Of a DNA stretch of 64,000 nucleotides, positions 1 to 13,100 are shown piece after piece. The position numbers were made by a program, and so were the translations under genes. The notes under the pieces were generated by a model, which made no database searches, had not been told where the DNA came from, and saw only the letters and a list, made by a program, of their open reading frames with translations. Position 1 is the first letter of the stretch; each line of letters opens with the position of its first letter. The stretch covers positions 479,794 through 543,793 of the forward strand of contig VWZP01004610.1 in the NCBI GenBank assembly GCA_013396995.1, in the 5' to 3' direction. Origin of the DNA: Dicaeum eximium (taxonomy: Eukaryota > Chordata > Aves > Passeriformes > Dicaeidae).

Positions 1-541
1 GGTTCCGTGTCTGATCCTGCAGGGTGCTGGATGCTGCTGTTCAAATCCTGGGTCACCTTTGAGCATGGGAGAATCCTTGAGTTACTCCCGTGCTTAAAGT
101 TAAGCACAAAGCTAAAGTGCTCTTCTGGACTGGGTCCAGACTAAATCAGCATCTGGCAGGATCAGTGCCTCAGCCATCTGCTCTTTCTCAGGGAGACTTT
201 CCAGTTCTAAACTTAATCCAAACCAGAGCTCTGAAAACATGGAGCTTGGGCTGGGAAGGAGAAAATCAGTGTTTGCCTCTCATTCCTGAGTTTTTCCGCT
301 GTTAGGAGATATTTATATATTGGATTTCTTTAGATGGCATAGTGCCCCTTAAGCTCTGGTTTTAATGTATTCTTTAAGAATTTTACATCTTAGGTAAAAG
401 CAACCCCCTAAAAGTGCTAATTATTTATAAAAATGGAAGTTGGTGACATTTACATTCAAAGTTTCTTCTTTTTCTAAGACTTTTTGGTTGCTGCATGGGC
501 TGACAAGAGCTTTGAGACTCTCAGAGCTACTATTTGTCTCC

Positions 542-567
542 ATATATATTATATATATATATATATA
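542..567. repeat. TA dinucleotide repeat
   Basis: About 26 bases of almost pure alternating T and A in the upstream intron. It is a simple microsatellite with no sign of function. Confidence 0.8.
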
Positions 568-1917
568 AAATCAGCTTTTACATATTTCATTATTAAAGTT
601 ACAAGCTACATATTTTTACAACTTATAGCATACTCATTCCTTTTCTCCCTGGCTGAAAACACAGTCTTAGGTGCTTCCTATTAATTCTTATGTCCTGATT
701 AAGATTTATTCAAATTAATATAACTAAATTATAGGAATCTCAGGTTTCACTCCCTACTTACATTGCAGACTGTTCCTCTCCTTCCCCCTTTCTGAAGTTC
801 AAGACTCTGTGTTAATTGGAGTCTTTATATTATAGAATATCACTTATTAAAAAGTCACTAAGGAAAAAGTCTTCAGACTTTTCCTTGAGTTTTATCAGTA
901 GTTATTCCCACCAGGAATGGAACAGACAAGAAACAGCCCAATCCATTCCCACCATGTCTCAGCAAGTAATTCACCAGCACTGACCAAGGAGATGAAAAAA
1001 TAAAGATGCTGAAGTCTGAGCTTTCAGGAGCTGTGTTAGGAACCTGGGATTAGCTGAGGTTGGGGATTTCTGTGGGATTTGAGCTGTCCCATGAGCACTG
1101 GAGTCTTGGGCAGAAGGTGGAATTCATCTGGGCTCTAGGATTTGTCAGCACCCAAGGGTTCACCCTTGGGAGCTGCAGCAATAAAAGCTGATCCAGCCAC
1201 ATGTGGAAACTTGCATTAACTGTTTAGAGCTGCTAAAAATATGGAAAAAGTCCCCTGGAATCACCAGATCCAGATATTTGCCCAAAGCAAGCTGGCAGGG
1301 CAGCAAGCACAGGTTTTTCCAGCAAACCCCTGGTGCTCTTTGATCACATGAAGCTCCTCAGACATCTCCTGACAGAAGTGCCATTTAAAATTGAGCTCTC
1401 CTGTCATCATCCTTATCATGATTATTCCATGAGTATTCCACAGATAGAGAAGTGAATTTCACCTCCTCTTGCCTTCCTAAGCCTGAGTCTCACTCCTGAG
1501 GAGAAGCACGAGGTTATGGTTCAGGTAATGATGCACTTGAGAGAAGTTTTGGTCAAACAGTGGTTGAGGCAGTTGCACTGTGATAGTTTCATTTTCCCTG
1601 GGGTTTTGAGTCCGTGTTGAACTTCTCACTTTGGGATTTAAAGCACTGTGTGGCTCCTCTGAGTCTGCTTTTTCACAGCAGGTATAACACCCGCGACTTC
1701 AGGAATTGCCTGACTTTTCAAGTCACAAGGAGCTAGGTTGCTATTTTATTTTCTTTCCTGTTAGCAAAATAACAAACTGGACTGAGCTTGGGACCAGCAG
1801 AAGGGAATAGCAAAACTCATGCATAATTCAGTTCTCACTGGGGAGTTCTTTTCATCTCTTTTCTCCCTTTCATGTCTATATGAGAGTGGCCTGGCCACGT
1901 GGGTGTTTCTGCTGGTG

Positions 1918-1985
1918 AAATTCACAACCACTCAAGAAAACTGACCCAAAAATGCCAAGTTTAGACCTCCTGAAGGAACAAAAAG
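1918..1985 (+). repeat. 68-bp direct repeat, copy 1
   Basis: Starts AAATTCACAACCACT and ends GAAGGAACAAAAAG. It matches copy 2 (2280-2347) at 66 of 68 positions by eye and lies 362 bp upstream of it. The flanks of the two copies are not alike, so the shared block has sharp ends. I do not recognise the family. Confidence 0.9.
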
Positions 1986-2279
1986 TCTCCATTAGAGCAG
2001 TGGGATGTGTGTGGTGAGGAGTGTGCGAGCAGCTCAGCCAGGCTGTTCGAATCTGTCACTTCAAGGAGCTTCTCCAGCCCTGTGGTGCCAGGCTGTGCCA
2101 GGGAGGGGACAGGCACAGGGAGGGGGTTGGGACACAGCAGCCACTCCCTGGAGATCAGCCCAGGTGTGTCGGGCACTGCCCAGGCACAGGAGCATGTGGA
2201 ACTGTCCTTGGTGGGTCTGGTGAGAGCCTGGCCAGCAGCAGGGACATCAGAACTGGCCCTTGGTCTTCCCTGACCTCCT

Positions 2280-2347
2280 AAATTCACAACCACTCGAGAA
2301 AACCGACCCAAAAATGCCAAGTTTAGACCTCCTGAAGGAACAAAAAG
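2280..2347 (+). repeat. 68-bp direct repeat, copy 2
   Basis: Second copy of the block at 1918-1985, with two transitions relative to it (A to G, T to C). The 294 bp between the copies is GC-rich and unrelated to the repeat. This could be a local duplication or the flanks of an inserted or deleted segment. Confidence 0.9.
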
Positions 2348-3771
2348 AGCAAAAAATCTGCAGTCATGGGGAGGAAGGAGCAGGGGGTGGTGATTGCTCA
2401 GGACCAGCCAGGATTTACCCACCTGCTCCAGGAGTAGAGGGTGATTGGTCCCTCCATCCCACAGTTGCTCCAGAGGCACCTCAAACCTCCAGTTAGCCCA
2501 GTTCCCAGCCCAGTCCAGTGGCTTTCCTGACCACCCAGTGCTGCCACCAGCTCTGCTGATGCTGAGGAAGGCACGGGTTGCTCCCCTTTCCCAGGGACAG
2601 AACACCCCCTGCCAGAGATGGGAGCAAAGCTGGAAGTTCTCAGCTGGCTCCCAGGCTTCTTCTCTCACTCATCCTCAGCCCATCCTTTAGCATGTTTTGA
2701 GTGAATGAACTCCAATCCTGGATCAGGGCTGTCAGGCTGTACAAACAAGTGTTATGGTGTGCCACTCAAGGGGATGGATTAGGAGTGAATTGAATGCTTT
2801 CTGTGCAAGGTCCCTGCTGAAGTTCCTGTAATTCCATCTCCCTGTAGCCACCTCCAGCCCAGCTCTGCCAGAGTCAGACAGCTGAGAAGTTTTCCACCCA
2901 CATTTCCCACTCCTTGAGCACGGAGAGCTAACGAAGTGAAAGAAGAGTTGTTAAGTAAAGCTCTCGGGTGGGGAGGGATTAGACAAAGGAAAGAGAAAGC
3001 AAGGAATAACAAGAGATATTAATTCATGCTGGCTCCAGCTTAAAAAGGGTTTCATTGCTCTGTCCTTACTACAAGATGTCTTAAAACACTCACAGTGCAC
3101 GGCTGGGGAATGTTATTTGGCTGCTTCTAAAATAATTTATTTTTATCAGTTTGGGAACATTACATATGGACTTTATTGAACTATTCCATCAGGAGTTTTC
3201 CCAGCAGCAAGCTCTATTTACTTGTCAGAGCTGTTCTTCAGAAATCAGTCATTTTATTCCTTTGCTTATTGAGTTTTAAACTTAGTTTATTCTTTCCTAG
3301 TAATTATTTATTAGTTTATAATCCCTTCCTTGGGCTCACAGTATTGGGTGGCCTTTAGGTTAAGGAATAGGAAATGGAGTCCTTAATTCCAAATCCAACT
3401 CAGGCAGTCCAGCCTGGGATGTGTTTAGTATGCAGTGAACTCCCAGGATCCCATCCAGCTCCTGCTGGGAAGATGTCTAGACACGACATGCCAATAATTT
3501 GTTATTAATTAGCCTCATGCAGCACTGCCTGCACAGGAGCTGAGGGTGGGGCAGCCCCTGTTGGCAGCTGGGAATGTGTCACTGCTGCTCACAGGGACAG
3601 GGAAAGTGGAAACTGCACATTTCTAGGCTGTACATAGTTCATTGATGGCATTTTCAGTGCAAAGACACAAAGTTTTAAGGCAGGTTTCACATCAATCATT
3701 ATTCAGCTCAGCAGAGAGTGATGTGCTCTGGGTTTTCTGAGAAGCAGCTGTGGGGTGAGCCCTGCCTTGAT

Positions 3772-4232
3772 CATGGAATCACAGAGGGGTTTGGGGTGTG
3801 AGGGACTCAGAGATCCTTCAGTGCCCCCCTGCCATGGCAGGGACACCTCCCACTGTCCCAGGCTGCTCCAGCCCCAGTGTCCAACCTGGCCTTGGGCACT
3901 GCCAGGGATCCAGGGGCAGCCACAGCTGCTCTGGGCACCCTGTGCCAGGGCCTGCCCACCCTCACAGGGAACAATTCCTAATTCCCAATATCCCATCCAT
4001 CCCTGCCCTCTGGCAGTGGGAGCCATTCCCTGTGTCCTGTCCCTCCATCCCTTGTCCCCAGTCCCTCTCCAGCTCTCCTGGAGCCCTTTTAGACCCTGGC
4101 AGGGCTCTGAGCTCTCCCTGGAGCCTTCTCCTCTCCAGGTGAACATTCCCAGCTCTCCCAGCCTGGCTCCAGAGGGGCTCCAGCCCTGGAGCAGCTCTGT
4201 GGCCTCCTCTGGACTCTCTCCAACATGTCGGA
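3772..4232 (-). mobile_element. CR1 LINE 3' fragment, antisense
   Basis: Read on the plus strand it begins CATGGAATCACAGAGGGG, the complement of the CR1 3' terminus. It then runs through the familiar CR1 blocks around 'CTGCCATGGCAGGGACACC' and 'GCCTCCTCTGGACTCTCTCC'. It is a typical 5'-truncated copy of about 460 bp in the upstream intron. Open frames on both strands here (3703-4300) are repeat shadows. Confidence 0.85.
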
Positions 4233-5035
4233 AGCTTTTCTACCCTGGCTATGATTTCAGGAGTGGAAAATACTTCTCCAGGTGTATGGACTAAACACAC
4301 ACAGGGATTATCCCCTCAGAATTTTTCCCCTGTCTACTAAAGGTCCCCAGATTCTGGGATTGTGCCCCTGCAGAGTGCAACAGTTTGCACTGTTAATAAT
4401 GGAAAAAAAATCCCTGAGTTTGGGTGCTCAAGTTAAAACCATTTTTTCATTAGGGATGACATTTAGAAGAACAAAATCCTTATCCCAACCTGCTATTGTG
4501 ACCAAACACACACAGATTTCAAATTTCAGCTACCAAACTGACCAGGATTCATTAGTTTGACCACGGTGACCTTCGTTTCAGATTTTGCAAAGATAACTGG
4601 ACTCACGGGCTCAGGGTTTTACCCAGGAGCACATAGCTGGAGTGGAAGGTTGATACAGAATGATTCCAAGGGATTCATCTTACAAGAAAATCACTCAAAA
4701 TCCTGAATTGCCAGCTCTGGGATCATGTGTAGATGTCTACTGGATGCTGTTGGTTTAAAAGTCACAGTTTGGAGGGCTCTGGGAGGTGCCAGTTGTGCAC
4801 CCAGTCAGGATCTCTGATCTCTGGTGCTCAGGTGTGTAACGAGCTGGGATCCAAGTGCACAACAATGACTGCAGCACCCAAACAAGAAAGTTACTTTCTC
4901 TCTATTCCTAGTTTTTTCCCCCAAGAGCTTGTTCTCAGATTGTTTCCCACTGTCATTTACCATATTTTTCACCTTCATATCTAGACATGACTGAGATTAG
5001 CTCCAATGATGTCTTGGGATAGCTATTTGCTCTTT

Positions 5036-5085
5036 TCTTTTTTTCTTTCTTTCTTTTTTTTTTTTCTTTTCTTTTTTTTGTTTTC
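5036..5085. repeat. Pyrimidine-rich (T-rich) tract
   Basis: About 50 bases made almost entirely of T with scattered C and one G. It is simple intronic sequence, too far from the 7014 acceptor to be its polypyrimidine tract. Confidence 0.7.
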
Positions 5086-7013
5086 CCACTGTCCTGACAG
5101 ATTTTTCCTGAGTTATGGAGTTGGAGATATCAGCATCTGTCTCTGTGTGTGTGCTCATGAGCATTTACCTCTGGGCCACCAAGCAGCTTGAGGCATTTCA
5201 TCAGTGTTTAGAAGAGCCACAGTGTCACCCTTAACACTTTGGACACGTCCCAAAATGGATATTTTATAATTTTGCCTGGCTCTACAGTGTTATCCTCCTC
5301 TTCCCAGCTAGAGCTGTCACTTAGGAAGACTAATTGCTGTTAAAAAGCTGTCCAAATGTATCCCCCTCTGTCCTCAGCACGTACATTTATATTGGCTTTT
5401 GCTCTTCCCAGACATGAAATCCTCAGATCCAGCAGCCATGAGGAGAAAGATGTTGGTCCTGATTCAGCAGGAATTCCAAAGTGCTGCTCGGGCTCTGAAC
5501 ATGTGGCACGGGGCCACTGCTCCAGGACCAGCACCAGGAGGAGGAGCAGGCTGCTTTTATAGCCAGGCTGATTTTATAGCCAAGGCAGAGCTATTTTCAC
5601 ATCATAAATCACTCAGGACTGTACAGCTCTTTCTGTGGTGGACACCAGAGGGGTTTGCTGCTCTCCTTTTTCACCCCTAAATTTGGGGGTTCCCCATTCT
5701 TATGTTTAGTGCCCATGAAAAGTAAAGACTTTTCCACTCAGCCCTTATTCTGCTGCAAATGCTCACCATTAGAATGTCAAATGCACATGGGATCAAAACC
5801 TTTGGAACTCATTTCCCTGCAGGGTTTAAAGTGCCAGATCTCAGCAAATCCTAAATAACTCAGAAAATTCATCCCACACAGCTCTAGACACACTCATGGG
5901 GCAGCTTTAGGAGGGGTAAAGGAATGTCTTGTGCGAGTTTAGTTTAGGATATTAAAAAGAAAGTCCAGAGATGCTTCTGTGCACTTCAAAGAGCTCTCTG
6001 GAGATAAGGACTAAGGGCCAGAGGGTGTAAGTTTTGATTCTCAAAGGCCTTAGAGAGGATGGCAAAGAAAGCGATATTTGTTCCAAATGTGAGGGCTCAG
6101 AGCTCCTCAGGTGAATGGCTGCAGGGGAAGCAGAGGAATCCTGCAAGAACATCTCTGTCTTGGTGGCTCAGGCCCTGTTTTTCTGCTCACACTCCAAAGG
6201 AATACAGGGAATAATTAAAGGCATTTTCTGTGGATGTTCCAGTGTGAGCCTGAGAGGCTGCACCGTGCCAGGGACAGGGCAGTGCCACAAGGCTGGGCTT
6301 ACCAACAGGAGCCTTGGGAGGTTTAAGGAGCACAAGTTCTTAAGGAGTAACAGAACCCCCTCCTTTTCTGATGTGGTGAAGCTCAGGACAAGTGCTCTTT
6401 CCTTCTTCATGATCCTCCCTTTCTGCCAGTGCTGTAACACTGGCAGCTTCTCCAGAGCCTCCTTCCTCACTGAACGAGTCCTGTACAGATCCAAGGAAGG
6501 GTTTTGGAATTAAGGGGCTCCCAGCCCAAAGGGGTCACGTAATTCCTTCGCTTCTCTGATGGGAAAAGCAAAATCCTGTAATACTCTTTGTACCCCTTCC
6601 ACAGGAATTATCTGCTTCCCATGCAAATGTGAATATTCACCACTTAACCCATAGCTGCAAAGCAGGAAAGGGAATAGATGGTTGTGGGGCTGTGTTTGGA
6701 TGGATCCTCCAGGCCCTTCACTTCAGCTTTTTCCTCGATGTAGTGACACAAAGACCTTGGCGGTTTCTCAAGAGGACCCTGTTTTTCATGGGCAAGGGAG
6801 GGAAAAAAAGAAAGGGTAAGGTTTAGGAACGAGGAGGGAAGAGAATTAGCTGGGCTGAGATGATGAGAGACAAAAACCAAGTCGCAGCACTTGTCTGGGA
6901 CTTTCACCCATTACTACCTAGAAACAACTTTCTTAACAGCTTTCCTACCCCAACACACACTGCCAAGGCCGCCCCACCCTCAGAGCCATTCCTTGTTTTC
7001 TCTTTGTGGGCAG

Positions 7014-7122
7014 ATCGTGAGCATCCTCACCATGGAGAACAGCAGTGCCTCAGGAATCTATTACTGCGTGGCTTCCAACAAGGTGGGCGAGGAGGAGCGG
7101 AGCATCGCCTTCTACGTGTCAG
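7014..7122 (+). CDS. KDRL: VEGFR exon 12-equivalent: end of Ig domain 5
   Basis: 109 bp; acceptor CAG before 7014, donor GTAAGA after 7122; starts in phase 0 and ends after one base of a codon. Residues 1-36 carry the F-strand motif GIYYCVASNKVG, whose Cys18 would pair with a cysteine in the missing upstream exon. Asn9 is an N-glycosylation sequon (NSS). The pattern corresponds to the end of Ig5 in FLT1 and KDR. It is the first exon of the gene inside the window. Confidence 0.95.
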
Positions 7123-10100
7123 GTAAGAACAGGAACGCCTCACCAAAGGCAGGGGCTGCTGCTCTGATTGCCCTGGGAGTCTCACATGGCTGGTGGGGGC
7201 TGGTTCACACTCCTGGCCATGCCTGAGGGTTGTTTCTTTGGAGCACTCCCAATGTGGCAATCCCAGGCTCCTCACCCCAGGGCAGGGTCCAGCTCCCTTG
7301 GACACGTCCAGCACCAGCCAGATGGCCCTGTGCCCTTTGCAGCTGCAGCCCCAAGTCCCTCTCTCTGTGCCTTAAGGCAGCACTGGTGACATCTGAGCAC
7401 TGTCCTCAGGAAACCTCTGGCAAAGCTGAGGCCTTTGTGGTGTTCCAGAGGCCTGGAGCCTCTCCCTGAGCCAGGAGAAAGGTTGGTCTCCAAGGAAATC
7501 AGCAGCCACACAAAGGTGAGCAAGGCCAGCACCCAGCCCAATCCAGGGCTGATGGCACTGTGACATTGGAGCCCTGCCTGGGCTACTGGCCTTTGCAGTG
7601 TCCTTTGTGCAGGGAGGGGTTCTCCAAAAAACACAAATCCAAACAAATATCCGCTTAACCTTTCAGCACAGGAATTCTTTAGGAGTGAGATCGAGACCTA
7701 CATCATGCTTTCAGGAGAGATGGCAGTTTAAAAAGAGAGGAGAGTCCAGGGACAGCCTTGTTCAAGTGCTCACCCAGAACAAACTGAAACGTTTCTGTGC
7801 TCACTTTCTGGATGAGTGGATGTTGGCTGGCAGGATTTGCATCAAAATATCGATTTTGAGAACAAAGAGTGCAGAAGTGTCCTGGAAAGTAAATGTCTGA
7901 TTCTCACTGCTTGGTTCCTTGCCATGAGCAAATTGGGAGGGTAGAGCTCACTCTGGCAGGGATCTGCACTCCTGTGCCTCTCTTCCCTCCTGGCTTGTTT
8001 GACTCCATTGCTCCAAAGGAATCCAGCACCTTTCAAATCCTTCTAGCCAAAAAAGGGCTCACCAAACACTGTTCCCATTGGTGTTACACACAAGTGCCAA
8101 CAGAAAAATGCCATCCAACAATAATGAAGCAGGAGCCATGGAGGGAAAAGATTTCACCTCCATTAGAGGTGACAGGAGACAGGAGAGGCTTTCAGCCTCC
8201 AAAAGATAGTTCCCAAAGCTCTAAATCTTATTTATCAGGGAAATGCCCTCCAAGGTGCATTTTTGGGAGATACAGCTAAGATATAACAGGTCCCCAAGAT
8301 GGCTGAGGCAGGCTGATGACCAGCTATTAATTTTATACCTCACCCCTTCCAAGTGTTGAGTGTCCTGCTGGGAATTCTGCCAGCTGCTGTGTCTGGGTGG
8401 GTTATCCAAGCTCTTGACAGAACTGCCACACTTGATGACTAAAGCCAAAGAAATAAGCCACAAGCATAAGGTCAGATCCAAAGGTTTAGATCATCCCATG
8501 CACCTTGCACAACTCTGGTTTACTTCAATAATACAGTTATGTAGGGGGGGGGGGTTTCCACCCACGGTGAGCTAATATTTCAATTTTTTTTTATTTCAAG
8601 ATCCATCTAGCGATGTTTTGAGACACAAGTGTTTTAATCATGCAGTTTGATTTATGAAGGAAATGAATCACTGGGTGAAATTACTGACAGTGGTTATGGT
8701 GGGAATGTTTCCACCCAAGCAGAGCAGGAGGTGAACAGGCCTTGGCAAGACAGATGTATTGCAGCCTGTGAAGGGAAAAGTGGGAGTCTGCACCATTCTG
8801 GGGAAGAGGCAAATGCTGACCGAGCATGACTGGCTTTTGGAAGTGCTGTATTTAAAAATAGTGGTGTTTATGGATTAGAAAGGAATGAAAACTTTCTAAA
8901 TGTGGCCATCCTGGTGCTAAAGTAGGTCATGCTGCAGCAGTGAAACAGCAGCAGTGATCTGCTCTGGGCTTCCTCCACAGGAGGGTCCTCTCTGAGTGCT
9001 GCTCCAGCAGGGCCAGGCTGTGGGGAGGCTGCTCCAGGTCGTCCTCACACCTGGAACAGCTGGAGCAGGCTCCAGGTTACTCTCCCCAGGAGTTTTCTCC
9101 TGTCCCAGTGTTGAGGGACATCCAGGGACAGCCTGCAAGGTTCCAGGCCGAGGATGCCCAACAGCACAAGGCTCTAAGCTGGTCACTTTATGATTTTGAG
9201 GTGGTTCATTCTGTGCAGGTTGAACCTCAGGGCTGAGCTGAAGGCTGGGGTAGAGCTTGAGAGCACACGAGCAACACGTGGGACTTTGGGACATCTGGGA
9301 AATGTTTGTGGCATTTCACAGCTCTCTGCTAAGCAGCTGCAAGTGTGGCACCCCACAACTAAATCTGCAGTTTGCTGATTTTAAAGACCTGATCTCCCAT
9401 TATCTCCCACCAACAAACAAGCTGCTGCTCCCCGAGCTGGTTTCAGACCTTCTGGCTGAATTGGGCTTAACTCACTTCTCCCTGCTGAGAAATCTGAAGA
9501 TGACACAGAGGCTGAACTCCCTCAAATCCCTGTTCCTCTGGGGCAGGGTTGAGATGTTTTCCCAGACATGGCAGAGTGTTCCAGGGACACTTCCTCAGGT
9601 GTTGTCCAGGCTGCTCTCTGGGGATGTGCTCACTTCAGTCTGATGTTTTCACCATCACCACCTTCATTTCAGAAAAATTAATTTATCCCTGTGGAATAAT
9701 CGTCGGCAACCATTTTGTTCTTCCACAGCAGAACCCCCACAAAAACTCCCACGGACACCAGAATTAGCACTGGGCTCTATTTTTAAATCGTTTCTCTGCC
9801 AGCAGAGTTCATTTCATGAAGGGCCAGCAGGGTTTGGAGATCACTCAGAATCAAAACCTTATAAGGGATCCAGAGTGATGAGAAATCTCCTCATGCAGTG
9901 ACAGCCCCTCCTGCAGATGTCCTGACTGTCACTGTCCCTCTGCAGCCCTCTGGAGTCTCTCCTAAAGGGATTTATCCATCATGTCCTGGCCTAAATCTTA
10001 CTCCAGAATTTTTGTTTTGTGTCAATCCAATCAGGATCTGACCCCTGCCTGCCTTTCCCACCACTGCTCTGACTCCAGAGTTCCCATTTAAGCCTTGGGT

Positions 10101-13100
10101 GAGCCATCAGATGCTCAGAAATGTCACTGCCCACCTCCAGCTCCAAAGTACATTCCAAGCAGGCTGCAAACCCCGCAGAGCAGTGAAAAGCTGCCCTGGT
10201 GTCTCCTGCAGGGATTCTCTGCCATGGACAAGTGTCATGTACCTTCTAATCTCTGCTCTGCACCTTGGAAAGGGCAGCCCTACAGAGCTGCAGGTCCAGA
10301 GTAAATCAAATTCCAGCCTTTGTCTGACTGCACTACATTCAGCAAAGTGGGATCCCACCCATCTGAAAACTCGGAATGCTCCGGGAATATAAATGAATTC
10401 TGATAAGAATAACAAATAATAACCACAGCCATCTTTTCAAGGGTTTATCTGATTGCCAAAACAACTGAGAAAAATGGAGTTAAAGATTTCTACCCGAAAG
10501 AAAATATTGCATTTCCAGCAGGAGATAAAAATCTGCTCTCAGATAGCAGAACAATGGATGAGCTGGGCTGTTCTAGGATTTTGTGCCACTCCAAACTGCT
10601 CATTCCCAAGGTGTTGACAGGATTGCTGACAAGCCCCACTGTTCCAGATAGAGGGGCTCCCCCTTCCCTCCATCCCTAGTCCTGATGGCAGCCCCCCCTG
10701 CCAGGCCCAGGGCTGGAATTCGGGTAAGAGCAGAAGTTTTGAATTACACAGATTATTGTGCAAAGCACAGGAAATTAAAAACAATTAATTCCTTGTAAAT
10801 ACAAATGGAGCCAGCCTTGCCTTTGATTTATGCTGCCTTTTTACCTCCCCCCAATGGCTCCTTTCCCTCTTTTGCCACGGAATCCCGCACGGTGGAGAGG
10901 GAAATTCGCAGCTACTATGCTGTAACACAACACCAAAGACAAATGTTTGGTGACTGCTGATAAAAGGGAAAAGGCCCCCTGGTGCATTCTTTTAGCCAGC
11001 TTATTAGGAGCCTTCTAAAACACAGTATCTGTTCAGAGAAAGGAAGTTAATCACTGCTCAGGTTCAGGATTATGTAAGCAAAGCTGTCTGAGAGATGAAC
11101 TGACTTGAAATGTGCTCTCCAAGCTGCACTCATTCCCCTGATAATCCAGGTAGGAGGAGAAAAGAGAGAGGAGAGCATGAAAGATAGAGCAGAGCAACTT
11201 CTTTTTTCCTCTCTTTTTCCTTCCACTGCAATGAAAATTAATGAATATTCTATTGGAGCTGAAAGAGCTGCTTGAAAGGCAAACAAGATGGGAGAGAATA
11301 GCACAGGTTCCAGCTAAAAATATTCAAAATGCTAAATAAAAAATGTCAGGAGAAGGAATGATAAGAAAAACAAGCCTGGCCTCTGCTCACAGAATGTTAA
11401 GTTGGTAAGAAAAAACCCTGGCACCTTTCAAGTCCAGCAACAAAGCAAAACTATGGAGCATCCTTCAAAACTCAGGGCTTGGGAGTGGACACATCCCATT
11501 CATTGGGAATTTGCACCAAAATGCTCCAGCCCAAGCTGTGCCATGCCCAAGGCAGTCTTACCCCAAGGGATGCAGCACTTGTTCCATGTTTGGTTGGAGA
11601 GGTTCAGGAGATGTGAAATGCTGCTCGTGCCCCAGCCCAGTGTTTTCACTGGCTCTCAGTTTCTGTGTAGGGAGGTCTGGGTGGCCTCAGACATTCCCCC
11701 CGTGTTGATAAGCAGGACTTGGACATGTTGGAAGCACAGGACATCAGGAATGAGCTGTGGATGTGTCACACAAGGCAGCCTGAGCACACAGCTGGCACCA
11801 AGAGAGAGCAACTGAGCCTAGCAACACTCTGCAGAGAGCAAACTGCAATTCCAGCACAAGGAAAGAAGAGAAAAATAACAATTTCCACAGCTGTGGCCTG
11901 AGGGGGTCTCTTCTCTTTTTGGATCTTTTGTGAAGTATTTCTGGTGTCAGTCTTTAAAAACCATGAAGCAAAAGCTCATGTGTTCTACTCCAGATGACTC
12001 AGGAAGAAGACAGACTTTTTAATCATATCTGAAAGCTCCTCCAGGGCTCTGTATTTTGTAGAATATGTGCTTTATTATAAGGCAGATTGGTTATTTCAGC
12101 AGCCTTACTATTTCTGCTCAGCTGGATCTTTTGCAGAACCTTTGGCAGTGGGAGCCCCTGGCCAAATTCCAGGTGGAATTTGCAGATGGCAGGTGCAGTG
12201 CACACTTGTTCTGCTTTAACTCCTGTCCCTCTCAAAATCCCACCCAGCTCATCCTGGTTTGAGGAAGCATCTCACCAACAGCTTGGCACTGAATCATCTC
12301 TCAGATTTAGGGCAAACCTGTTCCTGTTCAGAAGGTGGCCCAGAGCGAGCCTGTCCCTGGTAACATTGGTAAGAGGTTCCTCATAACTCTCAGTTGCTTG
12401 AAAATCCTGACCTAACAGACAGCAGAATAATTCCAGATTACTGTGGTAATCCATGAATTTTCATTCAGGTGGATAGATCCCTAAAATTAGCAAAATCCAA
12501 AGCCAATAAAGTATCTTCCAGTCCAAATTTACTTGCAGGTCTCTGGCAGCTACTGCAGGGCAGGCTCTGGCCTTCCACTCAGTTTTTCTTGTTTTCAAAT
12601 GGATTCAGCTCGCTGCTTCAGGAAAATTGATTTTTAAATTTTTTTTTTTTTTAACTGGAGTCAAAATTTACTAAAAATATAGCAAGGAACAGCTCACTCT
12701 TTCATGGCTAGGTTGGAGTCATGACTCAGAGTATTTCTCTGCTAAATATAAGGGCCTCAAGGACTTAGACATCATTAGATCAGTTAATCCATCAGTGATC
12801 AAGTAAATATCCAGCATTCACATAGGATGAAAATAAATATTGGCACAGTTGGAATAAGAGAGAGTTGAGGAGACTGTTCAGTGGGGAAGAAGGTGCTGCT
12901 CCTGACAGATGGGAATGGGTTTCTTTATTCCTCTGCAATTAATACTTTCCAGCCCTGATTGTGGAGAGGGAAAAGCTCACAAACACATTTATCTACTTGG
13001 ATAGAAACAGCTCCTGATTAAACACTCTCAGTCCATTAACTCCTTCTATTTGTAAGCTTTCAATTCATTAGCTGGAGATGGGATGATTTAGAATGCTGAG

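Larger units (their letters stand above)
1..7013 (+). other. Upstream intron of the VEGFR gene (3' part of intron 11)
   Basis: No exon with Ig-domain or kinase character was found here. The exon at 7014 begins in phase 0 in the middle of Ig5, so another coding exon must lie upstream, most likely before base 1. The stretch contains a TA dinucleotide run near 542-567, a pair of 68-bp direct repeats (1918-1985 and 2280-2347), a minus-strand CR1 fragment (about 3772-4232) and a pyrimidine-rich run near 5036-5085. Open frames here are short or derive from GC-rich repeats. Confidence 0.75.

Noticed and set aside
2040..2062. GTTCGAATC, resembling a tRNA B box
   Set aside because: No matching T-stem and no A box or acceptor stem at the right distance.
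1961..2668. 235-codon minus-strand open frame
   Set aside because: It spans the 68-bp repeat and GC-rich intron. Composition is low-complexity, there is no family motif, and its length is plausible by chance in GC-rich sequence.
3703..4300. Overlapping open frames on both strands, up to 179 codons
   Set aside because: They lie on an antisense CR1 fragment. CR1 coding sequence is not preserved here.
6783..6826. Lys/Gly-rich stretch followed by GTAAGG, considered as the missing Ig5 exon
   Set aside because: The upstream reading frame lacks Ig cysteine and tryptophan positions and does not resemble any VEGFR Ig5 start.
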